A DNA stretch of 37,475 nucleotides from contig PFND01000084.1 of the NCBI GenBank assembly GCA_002791805.1, positions 1 through 37,475 of the forward strand, given 5' to 3'. This document shows, one piece after another, positions 1-9,459 of this stretch. Made by a program: the position numbers and the translations under genes. Position 1 is the first letter of the stretch. Each line of letters begins with the position of its first letter. The DNA is from Alphaproteobacteria bacterium CG_4_10_14_0_8_um_filter_53_9 (GTDB lineage Bacteria; Pseudomonadota; Alphaproteobacteria; UBA2136; UBA6156). The notes under the pieces are model-generated. The model was not told the DNA's origin. It searched no databases and saw only the letters and a list, made by a program, of their open reading frames with translations.

Positions 1-47
1 CTTTTCCTCGGTCCGCCCCCTGCGCGCCGCAACCACGGAGACAATCC

Positions 48-443
48 ATGTCCGCAATCCTCACCTACACCAACTTCCGCCGCCTCATCGCAGGGATCAA
101 TCTTGCTTTCTGGTCCTTGAATACTTACGTTGGCTATTCCCTTACATTTGAGGGAACAGCCGCCACAAGCGGCCGCGAGATGTATAGCCCCGGTCTTATC
201 GCCACCTTCTTCGTATTTTTGGTATTGGCCGGGCTTAATCTCACCAGCAGATACGTTGGCAACGGATTATTCTACGGCACACTTGCGATGATTGCCTTCA
301 AGGATTACTTCATCGCCAAAGAAGCAGCCGCCGCCCTCCCGCCCGATCCAACAGCCGTCATCTTAATAGCCATAACATTCGTCTGCTGCACCGTCAGTGC
401 CCTGTGCATCTGGCACCCGGAAAAATGGCCCCCCTCCAAATAG
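48..443 (+). CDS. small multi-pass membrane protein, hypothetical
   Basis: 131-aa ORF with about four hydrophobic segments (LIAGINLAFWSLNTYVGYSL, LIATFFVFLVLAGLNL, GLFYGTLAMIAF, AVILIAITFVCCTVSALCI); followed by a terminator hairpin. Confidence 0.7.
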   Translation: MSAILTYTNFRRLIAGINLAFWSLNTYVGYSLTFEGTAATSGREMYSPGLIATFFVFLVLAGLNLTSRYVGNGLFYGTLAMIAFKDYFIAKEAAAALPPDPTAVILIAITFVCCTVSALCIWHPEKWPPSK

Positions 444-452
444 GGTCACCCC

Positions 453-487
453 AAAAGCCGCCCGATCCTCCAGATCAGGCGGCTTTT
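453..487 (+). terminator. intrinsic terminator-like hairpin
   Basis: AAAAGCCGCC (453-462) / GGCGGCTTTT (478-487) perfect arms just after the 48..443 ORF. Confidence 0.75.
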
Positions 488-616
488 GCCATCCCCACTC
501 CCTACTCACCTGTTTCTCCCCCCCCTTGCCACCCCCCAAAACGTATACTACAAACAACCTACAGATGCGGTATTTTTACGGGCAAACGAAGGTGCTCGAA
601 ACAAGGGAGAACGAGC

Positions 617-850
617 ATGAGGCTCGAAGATATCCTTACCAGACAAACGTCCCCTATCGGCAACGATAAGCGGGCAGGCTGCCATATCAGAAGCTATGCA
701 GGCCTCCACACCAATCTGCTGGCTCTCCTGTATAAGGCAACGGACGCCGGAGAAGGCCTAAGCCAGAACCACATGATCCAATGTGCCGATGGTGTAATGG
801 ATCTTCCCCAAAACATCCCCATAAAAGCAACAGAACTCGCCCTTGTGTAA
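617..850 (+). CDS. small hypothetical protein (77 aa)
   Basis: ATG at 617 preceded by AAGGGAGA; MRLEDILTRQTSPIGNDKRAG...; ends just before a hairpin terminator at 880-906. Confidence 0.45.
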   Translation: MRLEDILTRQTSPIGNDKRAGCHIRSYAGLHTNLLALLYKATDAGEGLSQNHMIQCADGVMDLPQNIPIKATELALV

Positions 851-879
851 GCAAGGCGGCTCTTGAAAACCAGTGTATT

Positions 880-906
880 GCCGCCGAGCCTGAAAAGCTC
901 GGCGGC
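880..906 (+). terminator. intrinsic terminator-like hairpin
   Basis: GCCGCCGAGC CTGAAAA GCTCGGCGGC followed by TTTC. Confidence 0.65.
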
Positions 907-920
907 TTTCGCGTATTTGT

Positions 921-2009
921 CTATTCCTCTTTTGCCCCAGAAATCTCCACCACCCGCACCGTTCCCGCAACATCTCCCGCCCACACCACATCCGTACACC
1001 ACACCTGACACCCCAATCCCACCACATCCTCTATCAAAGCCGCCCGCCGCTCGGCATCCAGATGCGCGCCAAATTCATCAATCAGCACCAGCGGCGCCAC
1101 ACCCAGCCTGTCACGTACCAACCGGGCATGAGCCATCAGCAGGCCCACAAGCCCGCGCTTGTGCTGCCCGCTGCTCGCCGTCGCCAGCGCCACCTTGCGC
1201 CCCCCTTCAATCACCACATGCCCCACCACATCCACTGTGTTGGCTCCACTCATGGTGCGGCCCATGCGGCGGTCAATATCGCGGCTCCGCGCAAACTTTC
1301 CTGCAAGCGCCGCCACACGGTCGTCATCATCCAGCACGGCAAGCCCCGCCCCTTCCAATCTCAACGCCACCCCTTCGCCAAAGCCCGTCAGCGCCTCGCA
1401 ATACGTCGCCCGCCCTTCCAAAATCTTCACCCCCCACCGCGCGGCAGAAAATTCTTCCGCCGCCAGCCAATCATCTTCCACGCCCTCTGTTTGCAAAAGC
1501 TTCATACGTCCGCGCAGGTGTCCTGTATAGCGGCGCACAGCCTCGGCATGGCCGGGCACCAAAGCCGCAGTCAAATCATCCAGCCATTCGCGCCGCACAC
1601 CGAGGCTTTCAAAAAATAGTCGGTCCAAAGCAGGCGCCAGCCACACCAGCGGAACCTCACACGCCAAAACATCGCCGCTCACCCTGTTACCATCCACCAA
1701 AACATCTTTTTTGCCCGCATCGCTCTTGGGCTTCCACCCCACCGCCACGGTGCGCCCGTCCATATCTCCCGCCACAACGCCCCACCCCATTGCCCGTTGG
1801 TTCTTGGGCACCTCCCACGCCAGCAACGCCTTGGCCTCCGCGCTCAAAATCCCGCGCCCCCCACCCAGCACACTCACCGCCTCTAAAATACTTGTTTTGC
1901 CCGCACCGTTGGGTCCAATCAGCGCCACCACATCTGCCCCGCCCAAATCCTCCAGAACCCGCTCGCGCTGGTTTCTAAAATGGGTCATAACAAGCCGTTC
2001 AATCCGCAT
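921..2009 (-). CDS. recF: DNA replication and repair protein RecF
   Basis: 362 aa, N-terminal MRIERLVMTHFRNQRE..ALIGPNGAGKTSILEAVSVLGGGRG (Walker A), C-terminal SSGQHKRGL..VLIDEFGAHLD; next to dnaN. Confidence 0.93.
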   Translation of the reverse strand: MRIERLVMTHFRNQRERVLEDLGGADVVALIGPNGAGKTSILEAVSVLGGGRGILSAEAKALLAWEVPKNQRAMGWGVVAGDMDGRTVAVGWKPKSDAGKKDVLVDGNRVSGDVLACEVPLVWLAPALDRLFFESLGVRREWLDDLTAALVPGHAEAVRRYTGHLRGRMKLLQTEGVEDDWLAAEEFSAARWGVKILEGRATYCEALTGFGEGVALRLEGAGLAVLDDDDRVAALAGKFARSRDIDRRMGRTMSGANTVDVVGHVVIEGGRKVALATASSGQHKRGLVGLLMAHARLVRDRLGVAPLVLIDEFGAHLDAERRAALIEDVVGLGCQVWCTDVVWAGDVAGTVRVVEISGAKEE

Positions 2010-2064
2010 AGAAAAGTCCTACCATAGCCTCCTGTAAAAGACAAAAAGGCTTCTCAAAATCTCT

Positions 2065-2203
2065 CTATTTTTAGGCCATTCATCTCGTTGGCGAAAACTC
2101 GTTTATTCCGAGCAGCAAGGAGGATGTGTACGTCTTCAGTACACGACGACGCGGCGCGCAGGAAAAACGAGTTTGCAGCCCGAGAGAAGGTGTCTAAAAA
2201 CAG
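2065..2203. repeat. long imperfect palindromic element (about 43-45 bp arms)
   Basis: Left arm CTATTTTTAGGCCATTCATCTCGTTGGCGAAAACTCGTTTATTCC vs reverse complement of right arm CTGTTTTTAGACACCTTCTCTCGGGCTGCAAACTCGTTTTTCC; internal GTGTAC/GTACAC. Confidence 0.65.
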
Positions 2204-2251
2204 CAACCCCCACCACCGGGCGAGGGAGAGTAAAGCCCGGAGATGGGGTTG
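2204..2251. other. second hairpin adjacent to the palindromic element
   Basis: CAACCCC (2204-2210)/GGGGTTG (2245-2251) with inner CCGGGC (2216-2221)/GCCCGG (2235-2240). Confidence 0.5.
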
Positions 2252-2399
2252 TTCAAGGTCACTGCTTCCGTTGCGTCTCGGAACTTTGGCCAGGTGGCAC
2301 AAACTTTGTTGGTATTATTCGCCACTCTTATTTTAAGTAAGCCTGCTCTCCTCGTTTTTTTCCACAACAGAAACTTTGGTAAACCCTGAAAATACGGGG

Positions 2400-3515
2400 T
2401 TAAACGCGCATCGGCATCACAACAAACAGGCTGTGAGCATCACCGGGGTCACGCACCATCACAGGGCTGTTGCTGTCCTTGCAGTGCAGCACCATGTCAT
2501 CGCCTTCAATCTGAGAGCCAATTTCCGCCAGATACCGGGCATTAAAACCAATCTCAAGAGGCTGGCCTGCATAATCAACCTTCACGTCCTCATTAGCATT
2601 TTCCTGGTCGGGGTTGTTGGCAGAAAGGGTGACAGAGCCACCATCCGCTTTCAACCGAACACTGCGTGTTTTCTCATGAGAGAGAATGCTCACCCGCTCC
2701 ACAGCCTGAAGGAGAGATTTGCGCGCCACGGTCAAAACGTCTTTCGCCACAGGCGGAATCACACGGCCGTAATCAGGGAAACTTGCATCAATCACCTTGC
2801 TGGTCATCGTAATGTCGCCCGCCTCAGCCTGGATTTTGCTCTCCGCAAGGGTCAGCTTCACTTCTTTGCCAATCTCGGCCAGCTTTTTAAGCTCGGCAAC
2901 ACATTTTTTGGGCAGGATCACACCCACCATGCCCGCCGCACCCTCGGGCAAAGGCATATCCGCCTTGGCCAGACGGTGGCCATCCGTGGCCACAGCGCGC
3001 AAAAGAGCTTCGCCGTCTTCTTCAACTTCATGAAGGTACACGCCGGTAAGATAGGCGCGCGTCTCGTCAGAGCTCGCTGCAAAAGAAACCTTGTCCAAAA
3101 GACGCTTCAAATCGGCAGAAGGCAGGGTAAACGCCACGCCGTCCGTCACCCGGGTCATATCGGGGAAGGCTTCGGCCCCAAGGGTCGCAAGGCTGAAGTT
3201 GGCCTTACCCGCACTCATGGCAAGGCGGCTGCCCCCATCCACAAGCTCAAGGTTCACCATCACCCCTTCAGGGATTTTGGAGACAATTTCAAACATTTTA
3301 GTCGCACCCACGGTGGTGGTGCCTTCCTTGTCCACAAAGGCTTCGGCGGTGCCCTGCACGGTCAGGTCGTTATCCGTACCGGTAAGCTCCAGCTGGTCTT
3401 TGGTGGCCACAAGGCGCACATTGCCCAAAATAGCAATGGTGGATCGTTTTTCAACCACAGCACTTGCGTGTTTCAGGGCTCTAAATAAGGTCTCTCGAGA
3501 TATGCTAAGTTTCAT
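2400..3515 (-). CDS. dnaN: DNA polymerase III beta sliding clamp
   Basis: 371 aa MKLSISRETLFRALKHASAVVEKRSTIAILGNVRL...PDYGRVIPP...VVMPMRV. Confidence 0.96.
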   Translation of the reverse strand: MKLSISRETLFRALKHASAVVEKRSTIAILGNVRLVATKDQLELTGTDNDLTVQGTAEAFVDKEGTTTVGATKMFEIVSKIPEGVMVNLELVDGGSRLAMSAGKANFSLATLGAEAFPDMTRVTDGVAFTLPSADLKRLLDKVSFAASSDETRAYLTGVYLHEVEEDGEALLRAVATDGHRLAKADMPLPEGAAGMVGVILPKKCVAELKKLAEIGKEVKLTLAESKIQAEAGDITMTSKVIDASFPDYGRVIPPVAKDVLTVARKSLLQAVERVSILSHEKTRSVRLKADGGSVTLSANNPDQENANEDVKVDYAGQPLEIGFNARYLAEIGSQIEGDDMVLHCKDSNSPVMVRDPGDAHSLFVVMPMRV

Positions 3516-3697
3516 GACCTAAACCTAAACCAACCATAGCCTTCCTGCCATCCCCCCTGCCCACGCCTTCACCACCAAATCAACAGCCCGATAACTAACA
3601 GCATGAATACAAAAGACTTGCCATCTCTCTAAAAACACCTTTAAGCTCTTGCCCGAGCACCACCCCTCCCTTTTCCCCAAGCAGGAGATTGTCTCTC

Positions 3698-4384
3698 ATG
3701 TTGCCAGAAAGCATCCGAACGCTTGAGATTCCCCTTTTCATCATGCCTTCCTTCTACAATGTCAGGGTGGATGAGAATAACAAAATCAACCCCAAGCCTC
3801 ACGAGGCCAGAATACGAGAAGACCTGATACGCCAAGCTGTCCACAGTGGCGTCTGGGAAGATCCGACAGATCCGAATATCTTTTACGGTTCAGGGCTCAT
3901 CATCGTTTCGGGTACAGAGATACCCACACCTCTCTTCATACGCTTTTCAATAGAAGAGGAAGGGTTAACCTTTATCCAACCGGAAGAGTTTGAGGATTGG
4001 GATGAAGACACACAACCCGTACACGGGGCAAACATGCTCTCTGCAGCAAGCTTTGCCGTAAGCCTTCTGGAAATTTACGAGACTGAAGATAAAGAAAAAT
4101 TCGCCCGCATGAAGGCACGAAGGAAGCTTAACTGGCTCACAAGCTCTCGCCAGCCGTGGTTTCCCTTTTTTCACGCGGCAGAAAGAAAGAAGATTCTCCT
4201 TCCAAGTGGAGAAAGCGCGTGGTCACTTATGGTTCGCTGCCCGGACGACTCTGTCTTCTTTATCACCCACGGCAGCGATATCGTGCTTATGGAAGAACCC
4301 GAAACTGCAAAACACGATGTTCATACGTTAAGGAACATCTCCCAAGAAGCCCTACGGGCCATGCCCCACATCGGCGAAGCCTGA
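3698..4384 (+). CDS. hypothetical protein, orphan gene between dnaN and dnaA on the opposite strand
   Basis: ORF reported from TTG at 3689; ATG at 3698 has AGGAGA about 9 nt upstream; MLPESIRTLEIPLFIMPSFYNVRVDENNK...; ends before a strong hairpin at 4418-4439. Confidence 0.75.
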   Translation: MLPESIRTLEIPLFIMPSFYNVRVDENNKINPKPHEARIREDLIRQAVHSGVWEDPTDPNIFYGSGLIIVSGTEIPTPLFIRFSIEEEGLTFIQPEEFEDWDEDTQPVHGANMLSAASFAVSLLEIYETEDKEKFARMKARRKLNWLTSSRQPWFPFFHAAERKKILLPSGESAWSLMVRCPDDSVFFITHGSDIVLMEEPETAKHDVHTLRNISQEALRAMPHIGEA

Positions 4385-4417
4385 CAACCCCTCTCACCGC
4401 CGCCCAACAACCAGAAG

Positions 4418-4439
4418 CCCCCCGCATGCGTGCGGGGGG
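4418..4439. terminator. GC-rich terminator hairpin between convergent genes
   Basis: CCCCCCGCA TGCG TGCGGGGGG followed by TCTTTG. Confidence 0.75.
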
Positions 4440-4466
4440 TCTTTGTTATTTAATCACCACGTTCTC

Positions 4467-5990
4467 CTACCGCGCCGTCAGCATCTGCTCCAAAAGCTTC
4501 ACATCTTCCACAAGGCGCGCATCGCGCTCCAAAAGGTTCACAATCTGCTGGCAGGCATGCATCACGGTGGTGTGGTCGCGGCCGCCAAAGGCACGGCCAA
4601 TGTCGGGGTAGCTGCGGCTGGTCAGCTGCTTGCACAGGTACATGGCCACCTGGCGGGGGCGGGCCACCGCACGGTCACGGCGGGGGGCATGCAGGTCCGC
4701 CACGCGGATTTTGAAATACTCGGCCACTTGCTTCTGGATATCATCCATCCCCACCACCTTTGTCTGCACACGCAGCAGGTCGCGCAGCTGGTCTTTGGCA
4801 AAGGCAATGGTAAGCTCTTGGCCCGTCAACCGAGAGAACGCTGCAAGGCGGTTAAGGGCACCCTCAAGCTCCCGAACATTACTCGCAATGTTGGTGGCAA
4901 GGTAAACAGAAACATCATGAGGCAGCTCAAGGTCCATACTCGCGGCTTTTTGCTCCAAAATAGCCTGGCGGGTTTCCACGTCAGGGGCATGCACTTCAAT
5001 GGCAAGGCCGCTGCCAAGGCGGCTCCGCAAACGGTCTTCAATGTTAGGCAAGTCATGGGGAGATTTATCGGCGGTGAGGATCACCTGTTTTCCAAGGCTC
5101 ACAAGGGTATTAAAGGTATGGAAGAACTCTTCCTGCGTGCTTTCCTTGCCCGCAATAAACTGAATGTCGTCAATCATCAGTACATCCACCGCACGGAAGA
5201 GCTCTTTAAAGGCCAGCGTGTTTTTCTCACGAATGGCGCGGATGAATGTATAAAGGAATTGTTCGGCAGAAAGATATTGGATAACCACATCAGGGTTTCT
5301 GGCCTTCAGGGCATGGCCTACCGCCTGCATCAGGTGGGTTTTTCCAAGGCCTACCCCCCCGTGGAGGAAGAAGGGGTTAAACGATCCCATCTCTTCCGCC
5401 ACACGCTGTGCTGCCGCAAAGGCAAACTGGTTAGATTTTCCGGTAACAAAACTGTCAAAAGAGTAGCGCGCGTCCAGCTCGTTGCCGGCCAGCCAGTCAT
5501 GCGTCTTGGCCGTCGCAGCAGCCCCCCCCGTCGCACCCCCGTTGCTTACCTCGCTCTTATCCTTAGGGCCCCCTTGTGTACCCCCCAAAACCTCCGTTGC
5601 ACCACCCCCGTCTCTGCCCATGCTTTGCCACACAGGCACAACATCAAAGTCCACAGCCACATCTTTGCCCGTAACATGGCGCCAGCCTTCAGCAATGGGG
5701 TCTCTGTAATGCTTTTTCACCCAATCCTGCATAAACATCGTGGGCACAGCCAGCACCACACGACCACCATCTTTCTTCAAAAAATTCAAAGGCATAACCC
5801 ATGCCGCAAAATCAGCCGGTGCTACCTGGCCTTCCATCCACGCCTGCACCGCCGCCCATATCGCCTTGTCTCCCTCCCCTTTTTTATCGCTCAAAGCACT
5901 GTTTGTTAAAGATAAATTCGGTAAAGTATTCTCAAAGTATCCATCGGACGTCATGGAAGATACAGCGGCTAAAGCAGGGGAAGATGTCAT
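4467..5990 (-). CDS. dnaA: chromosomal replication initiator protein DnaA
   Basis: GGVGLGKTHLMQAVGH (Walker A), DVLMIDDIQFIAGKESTQEEFFHTFN, C-terminal FGGRDHTTVMHACQQI. Confidence 0.98.
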   Translation of the reverse strand: MTSSPALAAVSSMTSDGYFENTLPNLSLTNSALSDKKGEGDKAIWAAVQAWMEGQVAPADFAAWVMPLNFLKKDGGRVVLAVPTMFMQDWVKKHYRDPIAEGWRHVTGKDVAVDFDVVPVWQSMGRDGGGATEVLGGTQGGPKDKSEVSNGGATGGAAATAKTHDWLAGNELDARYSFDSFVTGKSNQFAFAAAQRVAEEMGSFNPFFLHGGVGLGKTHLMQAVGHALKARNPDVVIQYLSAEQFLYTFIRAIREKNTLAFKELFRAVDVLMIDDIQFIAGKESTQEEFFHTFNTLVSLGKQVILTADKSPHDLPNIEDRLRSRLGSGLAIEVHAPDVETRQAILEQKAASMDLELPHDVSVYLATNIASNVRELEGALNRLAAFSRLTGQELTIAFAKDQLRDLLRVQTKVVGMDDIQKQVAEYFKIRVADLHAPRRDRAVARPRQVAMYLCKQLTSRSYPDIGRAFGGRDHTTVMHACQQIVNLLERDARLVEDVKLLEQMLTAR

Positions 5991-6185
5991 AGAAAATCTC
6001 GTCCTTTCAATATGTTATTATCATTCCTCCCGCACCCCGCGTGCCAGAAAATCTCGCAACGCGCACCCCACACTGCCAGCACGGCCAAAAGCCCTCGCCA
6101 CCCCCTCAGGCAGCCCCCATAATGTGTCTAAAATAAATCTCTAACTTCTTAAGACATAAGAAGAAATCGTATCTCACGAACACTC

Positions 6186-6216
6186 AAAAAAAACCGCAGT
6201 ATGGGGGACTGCGGTT
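6186..6216 (-). terminator. rpsT terminator
   Basis: AACCGCAGT (6192-6200)/ACTGCGGTT (6208-6216) with a U-run on the minus strand (A-run at 6186-6193). Confidence 0.8.
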
Positions 6217-6224
6217 AAGTATGC

Positions 6225-6494
6225 TTAAGCTTTGGCGCTCGTGCGTATTTTTGCCGCCATCCGAGAAACCTTCCGAGAGGCCGCTCCTTTCGTCAAAATA
6301 CCTTGGCGGGCTTTACGTGCCAGCTCGCTCATTGCCTCTTTAAACGTCGCGGCAAGGGTTGCCTTATCGCCAGAAACCACAGCAGCATCAAACTTCTTAA
6401 CTGCAGATTTCACTTGTGTTTTCTTGGTAATATTAGCCACTTTTTGAACGCTATCTTGGCGGATGCGTTTACGTTGTTGCTTGGTATGCGCCAT
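6225..6494 (-). CDS. rpsT: 30S ribosomal protein S20
   Basis: MAHTKQQRKRIRQDSVQKVANITKKTQVKSAVKKFDAAV...GILTKGAASRKVSRMAAKI. Confidence 0.97.
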   Translation of the reverse strand: MAHTKQQRKRIRQDSVQKVANITKKTQVKSAVKKFDAAVVSGDKATLAATFKEAMSELARKARQGILTKGAASRKVSRMAAKIRTSAKA

Positions 6495-6675
6495 GGGGTC
6501 GTCGTTTCCTTCTTCATTTAATTCAGTTATTCGGGCTGTGTCAGATGCTCACGCTTCGTTAATTTATGGCGTTTTCAAACAATCGTTCTAAAATAACAAT
6601 CATTTGGCTTCCACACAGCTTTTACTCACTTTCCCAACCACGCCCTGCCCAAAGTGTGAGCGGCACACTAACCCC

Positions 6676-6799
6676 TGTGGATAACTTTCGTAAAGCCCCC
6701 TCCACAAAAAAATACACTAAAAAAAACCTTGACTTGCCCTTTTCAAACACCCCGCCTCCGTAAAATTCGTTCCCCATTTTATCCACAGGGTTATCCCCT
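6676..6799. promoter_or_regulatory. DnaA-box cluster (candidate oriC segment A)
   Basis: TGTGGATAA 6676-6684 (perfect box, minus), TTATCCACA 6779-6787 (perfect box, plus), TTATCCCCT 6791-6799 (2 mismatches); A/T-rich flanks. Confidence 0.5.
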
Positions 6800-6842
6800 T
6801 GTATAAAAATAATGCCTAAGCCTATGTAAAATAATAAAAAGT

Positions 6843-8708
6843 CTATTTATGTAAGGCCAGCCACAAAATCTGCAAAGCCGCAGGAGTTATCCCGCTAATA
6901 CGCCCTGCCTGACCAAGGGTTGTCGGCGTATGAAGCTTAAGTTTTTCTCGTACTTCATGGCTCAGGCCCTGTAAAAGGTCGTAATTGAAGGATAGAGGGA
7001 TATCCAGCGCCTCATCATCCTTTACACGCTCAGCATCTTGCCTCTGGCGCTGTAGGTAACCGTCATAAGCCGCCTCTGTCTCAATCTGCTCCCGCGCATG
7101 TAAAGGTATGTCTTTTTCTAAGGGTAAAATCTCCAGCACCATATCCAAACTCATCTGCGGCCGCTTTAAAACCTCAAAAACACTCATCGTATAAGGAAAG
7201 TTTCCTGCAACTTCCTTCACTTTGATACCTAGCGGGCTGTTGGGCGTCACTTTCGTCATGCGGGCCCAGTTAAAGGCCGCTGTCACCTCATCTAAACGCT
7301 TGCTGAAAATATGCTGGCGTACAGAACCCACACATCCAAGATCAATCCCTTTTTGAGTTAAGCGCAAATCTGCATTATCCGCCCTCAATAAAAGCCTGTA
7401 CTCCGCACGGCTGGTGAACATGCGGTAAGGCTCCGCCGTTCCTTTTGTCGTTAAGTCATCAATTAAAACACCAATATAGGCTTCACTTCGGCTGAGTGTA
7501 AACGCTGGTTTATCACAGGCTTTAAGGGCTGCATTAAGCCCGGCCATCAAGCCTTGAGCTGCCGCCTCTTCATAACCTGTTGTTCCATTAATTTGTCCCG
7601 CCAAAAAAAGCCCTGCTATTTTTTTGGTTTCAAGTGTCGGCCGTAGCTCAGTCGGGTCAACATAATCATATTCAATAGCGTAGCCGGGGCGTAGAATTTC
7701 AGCCTTTTCCAAACCAGGTATGGTTTTCAATATTTCATGCTGAACATCAATCGGTAAACTGGTAGAGATTCCGTTAGGATAAACTTCAAAGCTATCATAT
7801 CCCTCTGGTTCCAAAAAAATCTGATGCCCTTCTTTATCAGCAAAGCGCACCACTTTGTCTTCAATACTCGGGCAGTATCTCGGTCCCGTACCTTCAATCT
7901 GGCCACTATACATAGGGCTGCGGTGAAGATTATTCCGGATAACTTCATGTGTGGCTGCACACGTGTACGTTACATGACAAGGAAGCTGAGTCTGAGGAAG
8001 TGTCTGAGTAAGATACGAGAATGCAGGAGGAGGAAAATCACCTGGCTGTTCTTCAAGACGTGAATAATCAATCGTCCTTCCATCCAAACGCGGTGGCGTA
8101 CCTGTTTTAAGGCGCCCTATTTTAAAATTAAGGGCTTTAAGGCGGTCCGCCAGTTTAAGTGATGCAGGCTCCCCCGCCCGACCTCCCGTTGTCTGGGCAG
8201 ATCCAATATGAATAAGCCCTCGCAAAAATGTTCCTGTCGTAACCACAACAGAAGGAGCCTCAAAAACCCAGCCGCTTGAGGTATAAACATGGTGCCCACC
8301 TGTTTCTTGAGGAGTAATATCCACCACTTCAGCCTGCTTAATAGAAAGATGGGGTTGAGCAAATAAAAGCTCCTGTATAGCTTCCCGGTAAAGTTTTCGG
8401 TCAGCTTGCGCTCTTGGCCCTCTTACCGCAGGCCCTTTGCTGCCATTAAGCATCCTAAACTGAATACCTGCCTTATCCGTTGCAACGCCCATAAGGCCAT
8501 CCAAGGCATCAACCTCACGCACAAGGTGTCCCTTCGCAAGCCCCCCAATCGCAGGGTTACAAGACATCTGACCAATGGCGTCTAAATTTCCCGTAAGTAA
8601 AAGCGTTTCAGCCCCCATACGTGCCGCTGCCGCTGCCGCTTCACTGCCGGCATGGCCTCCCCCAATCACAATGACATCATAGCGTGCTGTTATATTCATC
8701 TCTCTCAT
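6843..8708 (-). CDS. mnmG: tRNA uridine-5-carboxymethylaminomethyl modification enzyme MnmG (GidA)
   Basis: [62 protein letters not shown]. Confidence 0.97.
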   Translation of the reverse strand: MREMNITARYDVIVIGGGHAGSEAAAAAARMGAETLLLTGNLDAIGQMSCNPAIGGLAKGHLVREVDALDGLMGVATDKAGIQFRMLNGSKGPAVRGPRAQADRKLYREAIQELLFAQPHLSIKQAEVVDITPQETGGHHVYTSSGWVFEAPSVVVTTGTFLRGLIHIGSAQTTGGRAGEPASLKLADRLKALNFKIGRLKTGTPPRLDGRTIDYSRLEEQPGDFPPPAFSYLTQTLPQTQLPCHVTYTCAATHEVIRNNLHRSPMYSGQIEGTGPRYCPSIEDKVVRFADKEGHQIFLEPEGYDSFEVYPNGISTSLPIDVQHEILKTIPGLEKAEILRPGYAIEYDYVDPTELRPTLETKKIAGLFLAGQINGTTGYEEAAAQGLMAGLNAALKACDKPAFTLSRSEAYIGVLIDDLTTKGTAEPYRMFTSRAEYRLLLRADNADLRLTQKGIDLGCVGSVRQHIFSKRLDEVTAAFNWARMTKVTPNSPLGIKVKEVAGNFPYTMSVFEVLKRPQMSLDMVLEILPLEKDIPLHAREQIETEAAYDGYLQRQRQDAERVKDDEALDIPLSFNYDLLQGLSHEVREKLKLHTPTTLGQAGRISGITPAALQILWLALHK

Positions 8709-8794
8709 GTAGGATTGTTGAGCAGCAAGGTCAAGAACCTCGTGCCAAGACTTTTAAAATATGAAACAATAAAAACCTGTTTAAGGAGATATTA

Positions 8795-9169
8795 ATGGAA
8801 ACAACGCGTTATAACCTCGAAGATAATCCCACTATTTTTGGTAAAATCCTTCGTAAAGAAATTCCGGCCAATATTGTCTATGAGGATGATAAGGCATTAG
8901 CCTTTTGGGATATAGCCCCAAAAGCACCTGTTCATATCATCATTATCCCAAAACAACACCTTGCCTGTTTACGTTGTATGGAGACATCCGATGCCAACCT
9001 TATGGCCCACCTTCTTCATGTCGCCAATATCGTTGCCGAAAAACTCGATGTTAAAGAAAGCGGATATCGCCTCATTACAAATGCCGGACAAGGCGCAGGA
9101 CAAGAGGTACCTCACCTTCACTTCCATCTTCTTGCAAGCAAAAAAGGTGAACATTTACCTGGGTTTTAA
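8795..9169 (+). CDS. HIT family (HinT-like) protein
   Basis: TIFGKILRKEIPANIVYEDDKALAFWDIAPKAPVHIIIIPK...GQEVPHLHFHLL (HxHxH motif). Confidence 0.92.
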   Translation: METTRYNLEDNPTIFGKILRKEIPANIVYEDDKALAFWDIAPKAPVHIIIIPKQHLACLRCMETSDANLMAHLLHVANIVAEKLDVKESGYRLITNAGQGAGQEVPHLHFHLLASKKGEHLPGF

Positions 9170-9170
9170 G

Positions 9171-9340
9171 CGTTATCCCCATAAGGTTGGGGATAACGTC
9201 TCCCCAGCCCCCTTTATAACTTGGGGATATCTTCTTCCCCACCCCAAATATCTCTTTTCCCCCTTTTTTCCCACCACCTCCCTACCACAAAAACACATAG
9301 TATTTTCAAACACATAATAAAGCTTCCCCACCTATCCACA
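9171..9340. promoter_or_regulatory. DnaA-box-like inverted repeat and adjacent near-consensus box (candidate oriC segment B)
   Basis: CGTTATCCCCA (9171-9181)/TGGGGATAACG (9188-9198) perfect 11-bp IR; CTATCCACA at 9332-9340; followed by an AT-rich stretch 9341-9400. Confidence 0.45.
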
Positions 9341-9459
9341 GGACAACATAAAACTATAAAAAATATTATATAAAAACTTATCTATAAGAAGAGGTATAGA
9401 CGAAAGCCTTTATCTCACAGATACTCTTTTTAATCATAATAGAGAAAAGCCATAAAAAT

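Noticed and set aside
2054-2336. 82-aa ORFs on both strands between recF and dnaN
   Set aside because: Both run through the long palindrome and lack a clear RBS; explained better by the repeat structure than by coding.
863-5909. Long plus-strand ORFs opposite recF, dnaN and dnaA (371, 370 and 488 aa)
   Set aside because: They are antisense to confidently identified genes and have low-complexity His/Pro/Arg-rich translations typical of shadow ORFs.
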